This document shows, one piece after another, positions 12,820 through 24,030 of a stretch of DNA of 64,000 bases. The position numbers were made by a program, and so were the translations under genes. The notes under the pieces were generated by a model. It made no database searches and was not told the origin of the DNA. It worked only from the letters and a program-made list of their open reading frames with translations. Position 1 is the stretch's first letter. Every line of letters starts with the position of its first letter. Origin of the DNA: Distichodus sexfasciatus (lineage: Eukaryota > Chordata > Actinopteri > Characiformes > Distichodontidae); NCBI GenBank assembly GCA_032718565.1, contig JAVGVS010000025.1:1868340-1932339 (forward strand), read 5' to 3'.

Positions 12820-13500
12820 GTGGAATAGTGCTGGATCATGCAGGTAGTGTGGAGTAGTGTGAGGTTGAGTGAGGTTGTGTGGGGTGGTGCTGGGTTATGC
12901 AGGCAGTGTGGAGTAGTGTGGAATAGTGTTATGTTGTGTGGGTAGTGTAAGGTAGTGTGGGGTGGTGCTGGGTTATGTGGGCAGTGTGGGATAGTGTTGG
13001 GTTTGGGCACAGTGTGGAATAGTTGTGGGAGAGTTGTTGTGTAGTGCTGGGTTATGTGGGCAGTGTGGGATAGTGTTGAGCGTGGGCACAGTGTGGAATA
13101 GTTGTGGGAGAGTTGTTGTGTAGTGCTGGGTTATGTGGGCAGTGTGGGATAGTGTTGAGTGTGGGCACAGTGTGGAATAGTTGTGGGAGAGTTGTTGTTT
13201 AGTACTGGGTTAAGTGGGTAGTGTTGAGTTTTCTCTCTAGTGTAGAGTAGTGTGGTAAATGTCAGGTAGTGTGGTGTTGTGTGGAGGTATGTGGTGGGCA
13301 TTATGGGTATTCTGGGGTAGTGTGAGTAACGTGGGTACGCAGTACAGTGGTAAATGTGAGGTAGTGTGGGGTTATATGGTATAATCGGACAGCGTGGATA
13401 TTATGGGGTTGTGTGAATAATGTGGGGCAATGTAAGTAATATGAGGTGGTGTGTGGTATTGTGGGTATTTTGAGGGGTAGTGTGGGGTTTGGGAGAGAGG
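12820..13500. repeat. GTGTGG-rich degenerate array containing a 79-bp minisatellite
   Basis: The whole tract is built of AGTGTGG/GGTAGTGTG-like words, strongly G-rich on the plus strand. Between 12965 and about 13215 three consecutive units start GTGCTGGGTTATGTGGGCAG (or a close variant) at 12965, 13044 and 13123, with a fourth start at 13202, an exact 79-bp period. The rest is an older, decayed version of the same short-word repeat. Confidence 0.9.
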
Positions 13501-13654
13501 GATGAGTGAAGAGGGAGCTGCTGAGCTGCTCTGAGCAGATGCATCATGAGTCAAGGTTAGAAGAGCGAGTGTCCACCTCTCCTCCCTCCCACATGCTCAT
13601 CATTTATCCCCCCTGCTTAACCTACTTCCATAGCAATTAAAATGCCCAAGGCTC

Positions 13655-13770
13655 TCTCCCTCTTCCTCTCCCTCTCCCTCTCTCTATCTTTCGGTCTCTC
13701 TGTCTGTTTATCTCTGAGTATGAGAGATTCTCTCTGTTATAATCTCTCTCTTTCGCTCTTTCTCTCTCTA
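13655..13770. repeat. (CT)n-rich tract
   Basis: CTCTCTCC and TCTCTCT runs with interruptions, pyrimidine-rich on the plus strand. Confidence 0.8.
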
Positions 13771-14229
13771 TTACTGGCTAAATAATGAACACATTCTGAA
13801 CTAGCCGGGTCACTGATTCAGCTGTGGAGTATCAGGAATCTCTTGCCGACTAAATTCCATATCAAAACCCCAGCACCACGCCATTGCCTGCTGTCTACAT
13901 ATTTATATCTCCTCACACACACACACACAGATCCACAGCAGCCACAGACAATCAGCAAATCCCAAGCTGCCACCGGTGCTAAGTAAAACATTACGACTCA
14001 TCTCTGGTGAGGCTTAATTTGAGACTGGATCCTGCTCGTTTCCTGCTCGTCTCAAACCCGGTGTGGCTCACACAGACTCCCCCTGTCGGCCACTGGGAGA
14101 CCGTAAATCCGGTCAGTTTAAAAGCAGATTGCAGCCGTAGATCTGCATTTTTAACAGGCCCAAATGAATCCGTCAATCGGCCCGGTTTTGTAATGACACT
14201 GCAAATCGTCATAACTGCACCTGTGGGCA

Positions 14230-14600
14230 TTCATTTTGTAAATAAGTTCTCGATTAAGTTGTGATAAATCGATGGAGCTCGTGTCGGTCGGCAGGCGGCC
14301 TCACTGTATGAGGGAGGGACTAATAAGCTTGTCCTGATTGCCACTTGGAGTTGAGGGTGATCAATATTGAAAAGTGTTTACCCACAGTGCTCTGCTCTCC
14401 GACCTCGCACTGGCAAAGCTCAATGGTAGGTGCTGCCCTCTTGGTCCGGTGTGGTTAATTTCCTGTTGGAGCAGGTGGCTGTGCTCGCTGCCGCAGCGGA
14501 GAGGAGTTACATAATTGTGTGTAATCAGAGATTTGGCACTGAAATCAGGTCACACACGGTGCACCATGGCGTGTGTTTTTAAAACCTCAAATTTCAGCTA
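14230..14600. other. Unique block, possible conserved non-coding element
   Basis: Repeat-free, mixed-composition sequence carrying ATTAAG, TAATTT and TGATAAATCGAT motifs. It has no open frame with splice sites. The regulatory role is an inference. Confidence 0.25.
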
Positions 14601-14972
14601 ATCTCTGTTTAACTACACTCATACGTAAACAATACTCCTTGTCTAGTTTTCTCTCTGTAAATTTTTCACAACAGAAACACACCCCATTACAAAAGTCAGT
14701 GTAAACACAGCGGAACAAAGACAAAACTGCATCAATCATGTTTTATTTTTCTCTGCGGTCCACAGACAGTTAGGGATCAATGAGGATCTAGGAGAGAAAT
14801 GGAAATCCATACTGCTAAAACAGCTTTGACCAGAGAGAATTTTAAGCTGGTTTATGATGTGTTGGTTATTTCCAGTTTGCGGGTTCTTTGGATGCTAAAT
14901 AAAACCAAGCTTCAGACTCTCTGAACTCATAAAAGATTCCTGTGCATCTTTCTGAAATAGTAGGGATGAAAC

Positions 14973-15340
14973 TAAGGCTGTGCAATTAATCGAATTTTTA
15001 TTTCAATTACGATTTCGGCTCCAAACAATCACAAAAACAATGTAATTGACAAAAAACTATTTTTATTTAATTTGTATTTTATTTATATTTTATTTATGTA
15101 TTTTGTATTCTTTGTTTTCAAGAGATTGTAGAACTGCACTACACTGCTGATTTTGTTTACTTGTGTTTACTTTTTTATACAATATTTGAATATTATACTT
15201 TCAGTTATTTCAGTTATTCTTTATGTGCAATAAATGTTATGTGTTTCCAGAGTCAATGAGTAATCGTGTTAAATAATCGTGATATCAAGATTTACCAAAT
15301 TAATCGTGATTATGGTTTTTTCCATAATCGAGCAGCCCTA
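14973..15340. mobile_element. Non-autonomous hAT transposon with perfect 8-bp target-site duplication
   Basis: Begins TAAGGCTGTGCAATTAATCG and ends TAATCGAGCAGCCCTA, inverted relative to each other. The 8-mer GATGAAAC flanks both sides (14965-14972 and 15341-15348), diagnostic of hAT insertion. Length is 368 bp and the interior is T-rich with no coding. The perfect duplication suggests a fairly recent insertion, although the two ends differ at several positions. Confidence 0.85.
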
Positions 15341-15348
15341 GATGAAAC

Positions 15349-15740
15349 CCAGATGTCCTGCGATAATCACCCACCATCACTCTTTCACATCTGGCCTCTT
15401 AATCACCCCCCATCTCTAACTGGTGAAATCTCTTCTGTCTCCTTATCACCTCAGCTAGTGTATGGTGAGTGTAACTGCTGCAGAACGACTGCTTGAGCAT
15501 CATCCAGGTGGAGCTGCTTCCCAGTGGTGCTGGTTGAAATGGAGAAACAGTCACTCTGGAAATGACTTTGGGCATCTAGAAAAGTGCTACATAAATATAA
15601 CATTTATTTACTCCATCATGCAATCTGATTTTGATCAGATTGGTCAATGGTTGGGCAGTGGTGACTGGGTGATTGATTTCCCAAGAGAACCCCCTAAACC
15701 CTGAGTTGCCCCAGAGGGACTGTCTCTGTAAATAGGAAAT
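15349..15740 (+). mobile_element. Decayed LINE 3' ends
   Basis: TGTATGGTGAGTG, GCATCATCCAGGTGG and TTTGGGCATCTAGAAAAGTG followed by CTACATAAATATAAC is the 3' tail layout found in common fish non-LTR elements (LINE-2/CR1-like). A second tail-like piece with CACTCTGGATAAGTGTGTT follows up to about 15770. No reverse transcriptase frame is present, so these are 5'-truncated copies. Confidence 0.55.
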
Positions 15741-16030
15741 GTAATTCACTCTGGATAAGTGTGTTTTAGGGATGCAGTGAATGTTAATGATTCAAAACAG
15801 AGCTCAAGCTGATTTGCTGAGTTGATTTGACACAATCCTTGTGCATGTTTTGTTTCTAAATCCAAAATCCAAAAAGAAAAACAAGTGTCTGGACATACTG
15901 AGAGCGCTGTTTGAGATGCTCTTTTGAGTGCTGTTTGGGAAAACACATGCCAGAATTCACAGAAATGCTTGTCATGTTTTCCCTGGTTTTATATAGACCC
16001 AAAATGGGAAATCAGAAAAGAGCGAATACA

Positions 16031-16262
16031 AGTAAGTGATTATTTGTCATTGTGAACACACCACAGCACAACACACCACAACAAAATGTGACCTCTGCAT
16101 TTAACCCATCCGTGAAGGAGCAGTGGGCAGCGCCCAGGGAGCAGTGCTTGGGGACGGTACTTTGCTCATGAGTACCTCAGTGGTAACTTTACCAGCCCTG
16201 GATTCGATCCTGCGACCTTCTGATCACGGGGCGAACACACTACCGTTTGCCACCAACTGCCC
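16031..16262 (-). mobile_element. tRNA-derived SINE (V-SINE-like), full-length copy
   Basis: Read on the minus strand it has a tRNA-like head with a recognisable B box (GGATCGAATCC), a central conserved part (ACCACTGAGGTACTCATGAG, then CACTGCTCC) and a tail rich in GTGGTGTGTTCACAATGAC. The domain order and central segment resemble zebrafish DANA/HE1-type SINEs. This family is the commonest dispersed repeat in the window, with about 18 copies on both strands. Confidence 0.85.
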
Positions 16263-16339
16263 TAAAAAAGTGCTTTTTGGTTTTTATTTGAAACATAAAT
16301 GAACAAATGACAGATTCTTCTGGTGAGGACTGCAGTAGT

Positions 16340-17480
16340 GGAGCTCTTTAGTTCAGCTTGCGATGGTTCTGTGCTCTCATACCTGCTTCGTCCTTCACTT
16401 GGCCAGAACCGTCTTCCCCCTCAGGTGCTTTACAGAGACTCCTAATGAAAGATCAAGGGCATTAGCAGCAAAGCCAGCAAAAATGGGCTACCTGCAGTTA
16501 GCAGCTTGGTTACAGAACATTAATTTTACTGCAGACTCATTTGTTAAGGTAGAGAGAGAGATAGAGAGAAAGAGGCCCAAGTCCTTGTGTAGGAGTCTCA
16601 CACGAGCGCGGTGGCCAGGCTGGAAATTTCAGCTCATCCGTGGTATAGGGAGAGAGCTGGAGAAATGGGAGTCATTCAGCCTGGCATTTCTAGCTGCTTT
16701 GTCAGCAGAGCCTGCATGGAAAATGTCAAATTCATTACCTGCCCCTCCTCCCCCTCTACCTCTCCCTCTCTCTCTTTCTCTTTCACATAAACACACATTC
16801 CCAAGAATGATTCAACCGGAGTCTGCCCACCAGTTTGCTACTCATTGTCCTGAAAAAGGCAACACAAACAACTCACTCAGCACTCGTCTTCAGCCCCCGA
16901 CAACAAACAACTTTCCACCGCCAGCGTCGCTCAGAGGTCGGCTAAGGTCAAATGGAGAAAAGCGCATCTGCGATGTCAGGACTCGGTCGGGTTTCGGCCG
17001 AGACGACGGACGAGCGTCCAACAGGCTTCTCGTCACGTGGGAGGAAGGGAGGGAGGGTTGCCGGGAGCCAGCGGCGGCGCTAATGAACTTCCCCCCACGT
17101 TCCGCAGACGCCACCGCATCAAAGATTTCTCATTTCTTTCTCAAATCCCCAACCTGTGCCCCCATGCAAATCAGACAGATTAAGGCCAGATGTATAGACT
17201 TGCAAATGTATTTAAACATTCAGCCTTTAATGCCGCAGATTTACTGTAATACCCCCATATTTGTGCCTGACTTACAAGGACCACGGGACAAATTAAAGGG
17301 GCTGCGTGGCGGATTTGGACGGTTATCAGCTCTCGGCACGTTCCTTCACAGAGAGCTCTCCTACTGATTCGCACAGCCGAGGAGAACCCTTGTATTTTTC
17401 GCTACCTTGCAAAATGGAATAAATGAGATACTAATTACAGCTGCGAGTCTCCTGATCTCTTAACACCCAAACACTGGCAG
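16340..17480. other. Unique region, probably regulatory; no gene accepted
   Basis: Contains a 334-codon open frame on the plus strand (16363-17367), which I reject as a gene because it crosses a CT tract and matches nothing known to me. The part at 17140-17480 carries ATTAAGGCC, TAATTACAGC and TTTAAACATT motifs and looks like a conserved non-coding element. Confidence 0.35.
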
Positions 17481-17775
17481 TCCCATGACATCAGGAGTGC
17501 AACGTTCTGGATCTAATCAACCGTATTCCATCACATCCCGTGAATGTTCACCCTTGCTTCAGCTCATCAGATGGGTATCTGTTTTAGTAGATGTGAGAGC
17601 AGAAAATCACCCAACTGTGCTGAACTGCGGCCCTTCAGAACCTGCACATTTTTGGCAGAATTAGGCTCACAGATGCTCCCGGTAAGCAGCAGTTAATAAT
17701 ATGGAGGTAAAAATGGCTATTCTGTGTCAGGTACAAAAAAAGTTCAAGGTGTACAGTCATGAGCCACTTTTGTTT

Positions 17776-17789
17776 GTTTCCTTGGCAAC
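17776..17789. promoter_or_regulatory. RFX X-box-like site
   Basis: GTTTCCTTGGCAAC differs at one position from the palindromic RFX consensus GTTGCC-N2-GGCAAC. It lies in apparently unique sequence outside the recognised repeats. Confidence 0.4.
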
Positions 17790-18137
17790 GAAAACATGCA
17801 ATGTCTTTTGTAGCGGTGTTCTGGCATCCTACGCCGCTTCCCTTGGGAGACTCTGAGGTAAAATGCCGACTGTATAAACGCAGCCGCCTTTTGACTGCCA
17901 CACCGGCGTATTCGCGGCGAGGTCGACGGAATGTCAGATTTCACACTTTACCTGGAATCCAGAACAGTAATATGAGGAGACGTGGAGGGTTGTTTTTTTG
18001 ACGTCACATCACAAAGATACTCACTAACTGCATTTGCACTTCCAACCTGTAAATAACCCAGTGCAAAATAGATGAAGCCGGTCTGCCAGCGTCTGGCAAC
18101 ACGCTTCTTGTAAATTTTCTGTCTTTCTTTTCCTGCT

Positions 18138-18150
18138 GTTGCATAGCAAC
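18138..18150. promoter_or_regulatory. RFX X-box-like site, perfect inverted half-sites
   Basis: GTTGCATAGCAAC is GTTGC + 3 bp + GCAAC, both half-sites exact. It lies about 350 bp from the site at 17776. Confidence 0.4.
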
Positions 18151-18648
18151 CCAGTCGTGCATGGGTGTGGTGACATGGCGCAGGGAGGCGCTTGTGTGTG
18201 ATTTCCAGTCTCCCCCTCTTTAATTAAGAATAGCTGGCAGTCTTCGTACTGAGGCTTTCAGATGGCATCTATGAATTATACAGTGAGTGTAAACAAGGTT
18301 ACCTCTGTCACAGCAAAACTGCACCTCTACGTCCCGTATAAATGTTTAACACATCCGCCGGTGTGTGACAGGGATTACGAATGTGGGTCATGATCACTTG
18401 GTGTACTGGAAGTGTTTTATAGCAATCATATGCACTTTAGGGTCCTGACACACTTTATAGACTCTAGAGTGCTTTCACAAGAATGTTATAACAGCATTTG
18501 CATGGTTTAGATCCATCAAAATATTCAACACAACACCAGAAAAGTTAAGTGCAGAATTGTTCTCTTTTACATCAATCCACTATAACTAGTTTTGTAAATA
18601 TTCTGTTAAATCATGGAAAAAATTTAATCCCCTCAGGTGGTGCTGCAC

Positions 18649-19573
18649 TGCAAAAAATCTGTGTCAAGTAAATAAGAAAAAGAAAAGAATAATAAGAAAA
18701 AAAGGTATAAGAATCAAGCAGAATTATCTGCCAATATAGTGAGAAAATTTATCTTCTAAAGGTCTCCTAAAACAAGAAAAAAAATCTTTCCATTTTTCCA
18801 TGTTTTTACACTGCAAAAAATGAAATCTTAACAAGCCAGTAAATCTTAAAAAGAAAAAAATAGATCTTGATTTTTTTATTTTAAGAATAACTGACTTGAC
18901 TAGACTTGTATGTGTGAGATAAATAATCTAATTTTAAGAAACGTTGGCTACAATTATCGTACTAAGAATTAAAAAAAATGATTATAAGAACTTCTTAGAA
19001 TGAAATAAGAAATTTAATTAAGAGAACGGACAGGTTCTCATGCTCCACTACGAGTTAAGAAATTCATGACAACTTTGCTTATTTTAAGAATATTAAAGCT
19101 AAAAACATGGAAAAATGGAAAGATTTTTTCTCTTGTTTTAGGAGATCTTTACAAGATAAATTTTCTCACTATATTGGCCGATAATTCTGCTTGATTCTGG
19201 AACCTTTTTTCTTATTATCCTTTTCTTTTTCTTATTTTCTGACACTGATTTTTTGCAGTGTAGCTTTAATAATACATTGTATTCTTAAAATAAGCAAAGT
19301 TGTCATGAATTTCTTAAGTCGTAGTGGAGAGCATGAGCACCTTTTAGTTCTCTTAATTAAATTTCTTATTTCATTCTAAGAAGTTCTTATAATCAATTTT
19401 TTTTATTCTTAGTACGATAATTGTAGCCAACGTTTCTTAAAATTAGATTATTTATCTCACACATGCAAGTCTAGTTAAGTCAGTTATTCTTAAAAAAAAA
19501 AAAAAAAACCAAGATCTGTTTTTTCTTTTTAAGATTTTCTGGCTTGTTAAGATTTCATTTTTTGCAGTGTGGT
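18649..19573. repeat. Two interlocked long inverted repeats (S1-S2-S1'-S2')
   Basis: S1 (18649-18807) reads CACTGCAAAAAATCTGTGTC through to CCATTTTTCCATGTTTTT; its reverse complement S1' is at 19103-19261. S2 (about 18808-19100) starts ACACTGCAAAAAATG; its reverse complement S2' is at 19262-19573. So the arms alternate instead of nesting. All four units are bounded by CACTGCAAAAAA or its inverse, as in a fish DNA-transposon terminus. Identity between arms looks high by eye (a few mismatches and A-run length changes). No coding. Confidence 0.85.
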
Positions 19574-20285
19574 ATTACATGAAGTCACATTTAACTCCAA
19601 GTGGCTCCAGGGAGATCCTGTGATTAGGGAGAAAGTCCTCGATCAGACACAACTCCACGTTTGATCAGCAATCAACAATGCAAACACTACAAAGACATGA
19701 TCAAACTAACTCGCTGACTAGATCAACTCTGACCAGATCTCTCGTCTGCTACATATCTGGACCAGTCGTTCACAAGCTGCAGCCAATGAGAGCGTGGAGT
19801 GAAGGAGATGGGCAACGTCAGCTCAACTCATGACCCAGCATGACCCATAATGGTTCCTGTTTTCTTTCTGAAATGGTTTTTATACGTTTGATGGATGTAC
19901 ATTTGAAATATGAATGAGGGTCTCGTCGTTTCCAGTCTGTTCTCACATGGCTTTTCATGACAGAATGTTATTTTGTAGACCAGACGGAGCAGTGGTACTG
20001 AAAGACGGTGTAGCTGGTGTCCTTTGTCACTGCTCTGTTCACACTACACAACGGCCTGACGTGATTGGGAGACTTCAGGTCGTGCTGTGTGAACAGAACA
20101 CAGATCCCACCACTTTCAGACTCACTCTGGATAAGAGAATTTGATAAATGCCATCAGTGTTAATGTGAAGAAAATGGAAAGTGCACTTCATGTCGGTTCA
20201 TCCCACTCAGTCCTATTCTTCATATTCTGGCACTGACTCTCTTTGCTTCCTTCAGTAAAAGTTACTAAAAAATTTTTTGGTTTTA
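19574..20285. other. Intergenic sequence with a small retroelement tail
   Basis: No gene seen. ACTCACTCTGGATAAGAGAATTTGATAAATGCCA at about 20118-20152 resembles the 3' tail shared by fish L2-type LINEs and their SINEs. Confidence 0.4.
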
Positions 20286-20437
20286 TAAGAAGGAGTGAAG
20301 GAGCTTTGGTAGCCCCCGAGGAACGGTACTTTGATCATGAGTACCTCAATGGTACATTTACTGGTCTGGGACTTGAACCATTAACGCTGAGATTATGGAG
20401 CCAACTCCCAAACCTTTATGCTACCAACAGTTTAACA
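20286..20437 (-). mobile_element. Diverged V-SINE-like fragment
   Basis: Keeps AGGAGTGAAGGAGC, GTACTTTGATCATGAGTACC and a decayed tRNA head ending TATGCTACCAACA. The tail is missing. Confidence 0.6.
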
Positions 20438-20689
20438 AATTCTGGTGCTAATATATTTGATCTGCAATGAGTTTACCACAGTTAAGTCATCCAGATACAT
20501 GCAATACATGGCCAGATAATAATAATAACTAGAGAGGTACATTTTCTGAAGAAAATGTGAGTGGTGCTTGCCGTGGCAAAACTTGGGCCTCAATATTACA
20601 ATGTTTCCTTCAGTTCTCTGTGAAAAACAACATTTATAACATTTATACTGGTATAGCAGTGATATGACAATTAAACAATATTGCTTCTA

Positions 20690-21655
20690 TTCATATTGGT
20701 AATCATGTTAAGAGCAAAATGCTAATATAGTCAGCAAAATGCTAGCAACATGCTAATATAGTTAGCATAATGCTAGCAACATGCTAAGCACTCTAGCATC
20801 ATGATAGCGACATTCTAAAGCTGTTGCTAGCAACATGCTAATATAGTTAACATAATACAGCAACATGCTAATCAACAAGCGTCATGCTAGCAACATACTT
20901 TGGCACTCTAGCATCTCAATGTTAGAGACATTCCTATTAGTATTTGCTAGCAACATGCTAATAGTTAGCATAATCCTGGCAACATGCTAATCAGCTAAAA
21001 GCGTCATGCTAGCAACATGCTAATCACTAGCATCATGCTGGGAACATACTACACATATTTATTAACGGAATGTTAATTATAGTTGGCATAATGCTAGCAA
21101 AATGCTAATATCGTTGCCATCATGCTTTATCCGCGTGCTAATATAATTAACATAGCTAGCGACATGCTAATATTATTAGCATAAAGCTAGCAAATGCTAA
21201 GCGATGTTAGCATCATGTTAACAGCATTCTATGTGATATTTGTAAGCAACATGCTAATATAGTTAGTATAATGCTGGCAACATGCTATTCAAAATATAAT
21301 GCTAGCAACATGCTAAACGCGCTAGCATCATGTTAGAACATTCTAATGAAGTTGCTAGCAACATGCTAATATAGTTGGCATAATGCTGGCAACATGCTAT
21401 CAGCTAAGCGATCGTACTTTATCACACTTCAAAGGCGTCGTGCTGGGAACATGCTACATGTTATTTCAAAATGCTAATATAGTTAGCATAATGCTAGCAA
21501 AATACTAACATTGTTAGCATCATGCTAGCCATGCTATGCGTGTAATATAATTAGCATAAAGCATGAAATGCTAATATTATTGGCATCATACTAACAACAT
21601 GTATTGTGTTAGCATCATACTAACAGCATGCTAATGAGGTTGCTAGGGGCGTGGC
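20690..21655. repeat. AT-rich array of GCTAGCAACATGCTAA-like units
   Basis: Built almost entirely of ATGCTAGCAACATGCTAAT, ATAGTTAGCATAATGC and near relatives, in variable spacing. Each unit contains the palindromes GCTAGC and ATGCTAACAT-like words, so the tract is rich in small hairpins. No unit longer than about 40 bp is regular throughout; the array is old and eroded. Confidence 0.85.
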
Positions 21656-21835
21656 TTATGAGCATCATGATAAATCACGAAAGACTGATTGGTTGCCACC
21701 AGGTATTGCCTATTAGAAGTGGACAATATCCCCCCACCTCTTTACAAGAGTCCTTTTCCACCCCATTCTGAATAGGCAGCACAGTTTGCCACCTCTTTCA
21801 TGGGTCTCTACCACAAGCAGTACAGAGGAATAGTT
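21656..21835. other. Linker between the two tandem arrays
   Basis: GGGGCGTGGCTTATGAGC followed by unique-looking sequence. It probably belongs to the same composite repeat as its two neighbours, because the arrays abut it directly. Confidence 0.3.
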
Positions 21836-22240
21836 CTGCGCCAAAATCCACATTCTAGTCAATGGGGGCAACTTTGGGGAGTCTCTTGTGCGGGGTAAAA
21901 CCTATACCCTCTTGCGAGAATGTTCACCAAGCACAGGTTGCAAACTTCTTCAAAATGGTAAATTTGACCTTTCTACAAATTCCTCCTCCTGCGCCACAGT
22001 CCGTCAAAGTTGGTCTCAATGTTAAGTCCTATGGGATTTTTCCCATTCTATGTCAATGGGGGCAAATTTGAAGTCTCTTGTGCCGGGGGTAAGCTCCCTA
22101 TACCCCTCTTGCCGAGGTATGTTCAACCTGAGTTGCAAACTTCTTCAAATGTAGTAAATTTAGCCTTTCTACAAAATTCCCTCTCTGCGCCTTCCACAGT
22201 CAAGTCGAGATTGGTCTCAATGTTAAGTCTATGGGACTTT
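21836..22240. repeat. Tandem pair of about 190-bp units
   Basis: Two copies of a unit with the ordered landmarks CAATGGGGGCAA, AGTCTCTTGTG(C), TATACCC, GTTGCAAACTTCTTCAAA, CTTTCTACAAA, GTTGGTCTCAATGTTAAGTC and TATGGGA. Copy 1 begins near 21857, copy 2 near 22054. A third partial end with CTATGGGACTTT follows. Not coding. Confidence 0.8.
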
Positions 22241-22397
22241 TGGGGAATGATTGCCCCCTATGAGGCAGTGCTCGCCCACCAAAAAATCATAGCACCCCAT
22301 TCCCGATTAAAGCGCCGCGATTAGATGCCTCATTCGTGGGTCTCGACAAGCAATCTTGAGGACTAATTCGCCAAACTTTTATCTGGAAGAAGATTAA

Positions 22398-22480
22398 GAA
22401 TAATAATAATAAGCCTGAGAGATAATAATGGTAATTAACAACCCATAAGCACCACTAATAATAATAATAATAATAATAAA
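22398..22480. repeat. (TAA)n microsatellites
   Basis: Two AAT/TAA runs (about 22400-22411 and 22456-22479) within AT-rich sequence. Confidence 0.8.
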
Positions 22481-22902
22481 TGTACTATGAGGGTAGACAA
22501 GCCAAAGTTCACCTTTGTAACTCTTTTTTATTGCAACTGGAAGACAATACAGCACAGAAACTTGATGGTAGGTTGGAAAAAACAAACAAACGTAAAAATA
22601 AAAAGTAACTTTTTTTTAGTCATAGTAATGGACAAAGTGATATTTACATATTGATGAAATTGTCTTTTAGCATAATATGATTACGTCCAAGGGCTGGAAG
22701 TGCAAATTATGCCTCTATATAAACACTTAGCTAGGTTAGACATGCCATCCGACCTCCAAATTCATTGAAAAAAGACTGGTTTTACTGCCTTCTTGAAGAA
22801 AACGCTGTCTAAATCATGATCTTTTTAATAATGGCAACCAATTAACAGGAATATTCGGAAACAAACAATGACAAAACACAAAGTAAACAAAGAAAAGATC
22901 AA

Positions 22903-23190
22903 TTATTGAGCATTATTCGCCTGGCTTGGGTTAATGCTTTCTCCGTGCACCTCCGTGCGCACCCTTCGCACTTTCACAGCCTTTTCTCCCTGGGAAGAGA
23001 ACGGAAAGGAAAAGTTACGTAGTGAGTGCTGCCTTTTATTTCCCTTCGGGAGACCAGCGGATGATGGCTCCATTTTGGAAACCGACGCCGAAACAGAAGA
23101 ACCATTGTGGGAAAAATCGGGAGGAAGTGTCGTAGTGGAGTTCTCAGGAAGAAGGCCTTCTGGTGTCTGGCCGAGGGCAGCGTTCTGGGG
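22903..23190 (-). CDS. Possible terminal coding exon of an unidentified gene
   Basis: On the minus strand a long polypyrimidine tract runs into CTATCCACAG, a good 3' splice site. From there the frame is open in phase 0 for 95 codons to TAA. The peptide is Ser/Pro/Asn-rich at first and basic later (EKAVKVRRVRTEVHG near the end), finishing NPSQANNAQ. The single Met lies mid-exon. A possible ATTAAA polyadenylation variant is about 75 nt past the stop (plus 22826-22831). I do not recognise the protein. The plus strand is also open over most of this block, which weakens the case. It lies 4 kb downstream of the foxn3 stop on the same strand, so it could be a separate gene or an alternative last exon. 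Upstream exons were not found. Confidence 0.25.
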   Translation of the reverse strand, partial: PQNAALGQTPEGLLPENSTTTLPPDFSHNGSSVSASVSKMEPSSAGLPKGNKRQHSLRNFSFPFSSQGEKAVKVRRVRTEVHGESINPSQANNAQ

Positions 23191-23702
23191 CTGTGGATAG
23201 CCCGAAAGCGGAGAAAAGAGAAAGAGAAGACAGTGAGAGAGAATCACCGCCAGTGAATCACGGGCCAGGTGAGATTCAACACACTACAGGCGTTTTGGAT
23301 AAGGAGACAGGCACCATGGGAAGCAAGAAGACGTGTGTGAAAAGAAAGACACCGATGAGCAATTTACAGCCAGTAATGTGATATTCACAAAGATGGGTTC
23401 CTGATGCAATATTATACATGGATATTCGACAGAAATGCTACAGCTCATCGACAAGTTTGTCTCTAAAGTATTTATCAAGTGGGTGTTGGCCATGTCACTG
23501 CGTTATAAAAGTAGCCTGGCTTTATTTTGACTTTTTAAAAAACAAACATATTAAAAAGGGAAGGACGTTACCTCCATTATTTTCAATGAATAAAAAGTGC
23601 AATCTGGCAGAATTTAGTAAAATATATGAGAGTTATCATGCTCTGTGTCACTGTGTGTGTCTTTATGTGTGTACATGGATCTGCAAAATGCTCTGGTATC
23701 AC

Positions 23703-23728
23703 GGTGTGTGTGTGTGTGTGTGTGTGTT
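23703..23728. repeat. (TG)n microsatellite
   Basis: Thirteen TG units without interruption. Confidence 0.9.
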
Positions 23729-23940
23729 GGTGGACGTAGATCTGCAAACTGAATTAATACTGACCGGCAAGCCTGAGCAGCTGCTCTGATGCAAATCTGA
23801 CTGCAGAAGGTAATGTGCGTGAGAGTGTGCGTATGTGTGTGGTTGTGTGGGGCCGTTCGGACGAGTCTGTGCGTGGTATGGAAGACCCCAAACATCCCTG
23901 GCACCAGAGCACATGGCAGAATAAACACCATGTGGAAGAA

Positions 23941-24030
23941 GCGCAGGCACCAGCGGGGAGGGAGGAGGAGGAAGAGGGCGAAGGAGGAGAGGAAGAGGAA
24001 GATGAGGAGGAGGAGGAGGAAGCGGAGGTC
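23941..24030. repeat. GGA/GAA purine-rich tract
   Basis: Runs of GGAGGA and GAAGAG. Frames across it encode poly-acidic or Arg/Lys-rich peptides. Downstream, an open frame at 24006-24329 (108 codons, plus) has a mixed composition but no splice acceptor or known match; I leave it uncalled. Confidence 0.7.

Noticed and set aside
16363..17367. 334-codon open frame on the plus strand
   Set aside because: It crosses a CT tract (giving Leu/Ser runs), has no domain I recognise, no splice context and no codon pattern, and its second half looks like conserved non-coding DNA. Long chance frames are expected in 64 kb.
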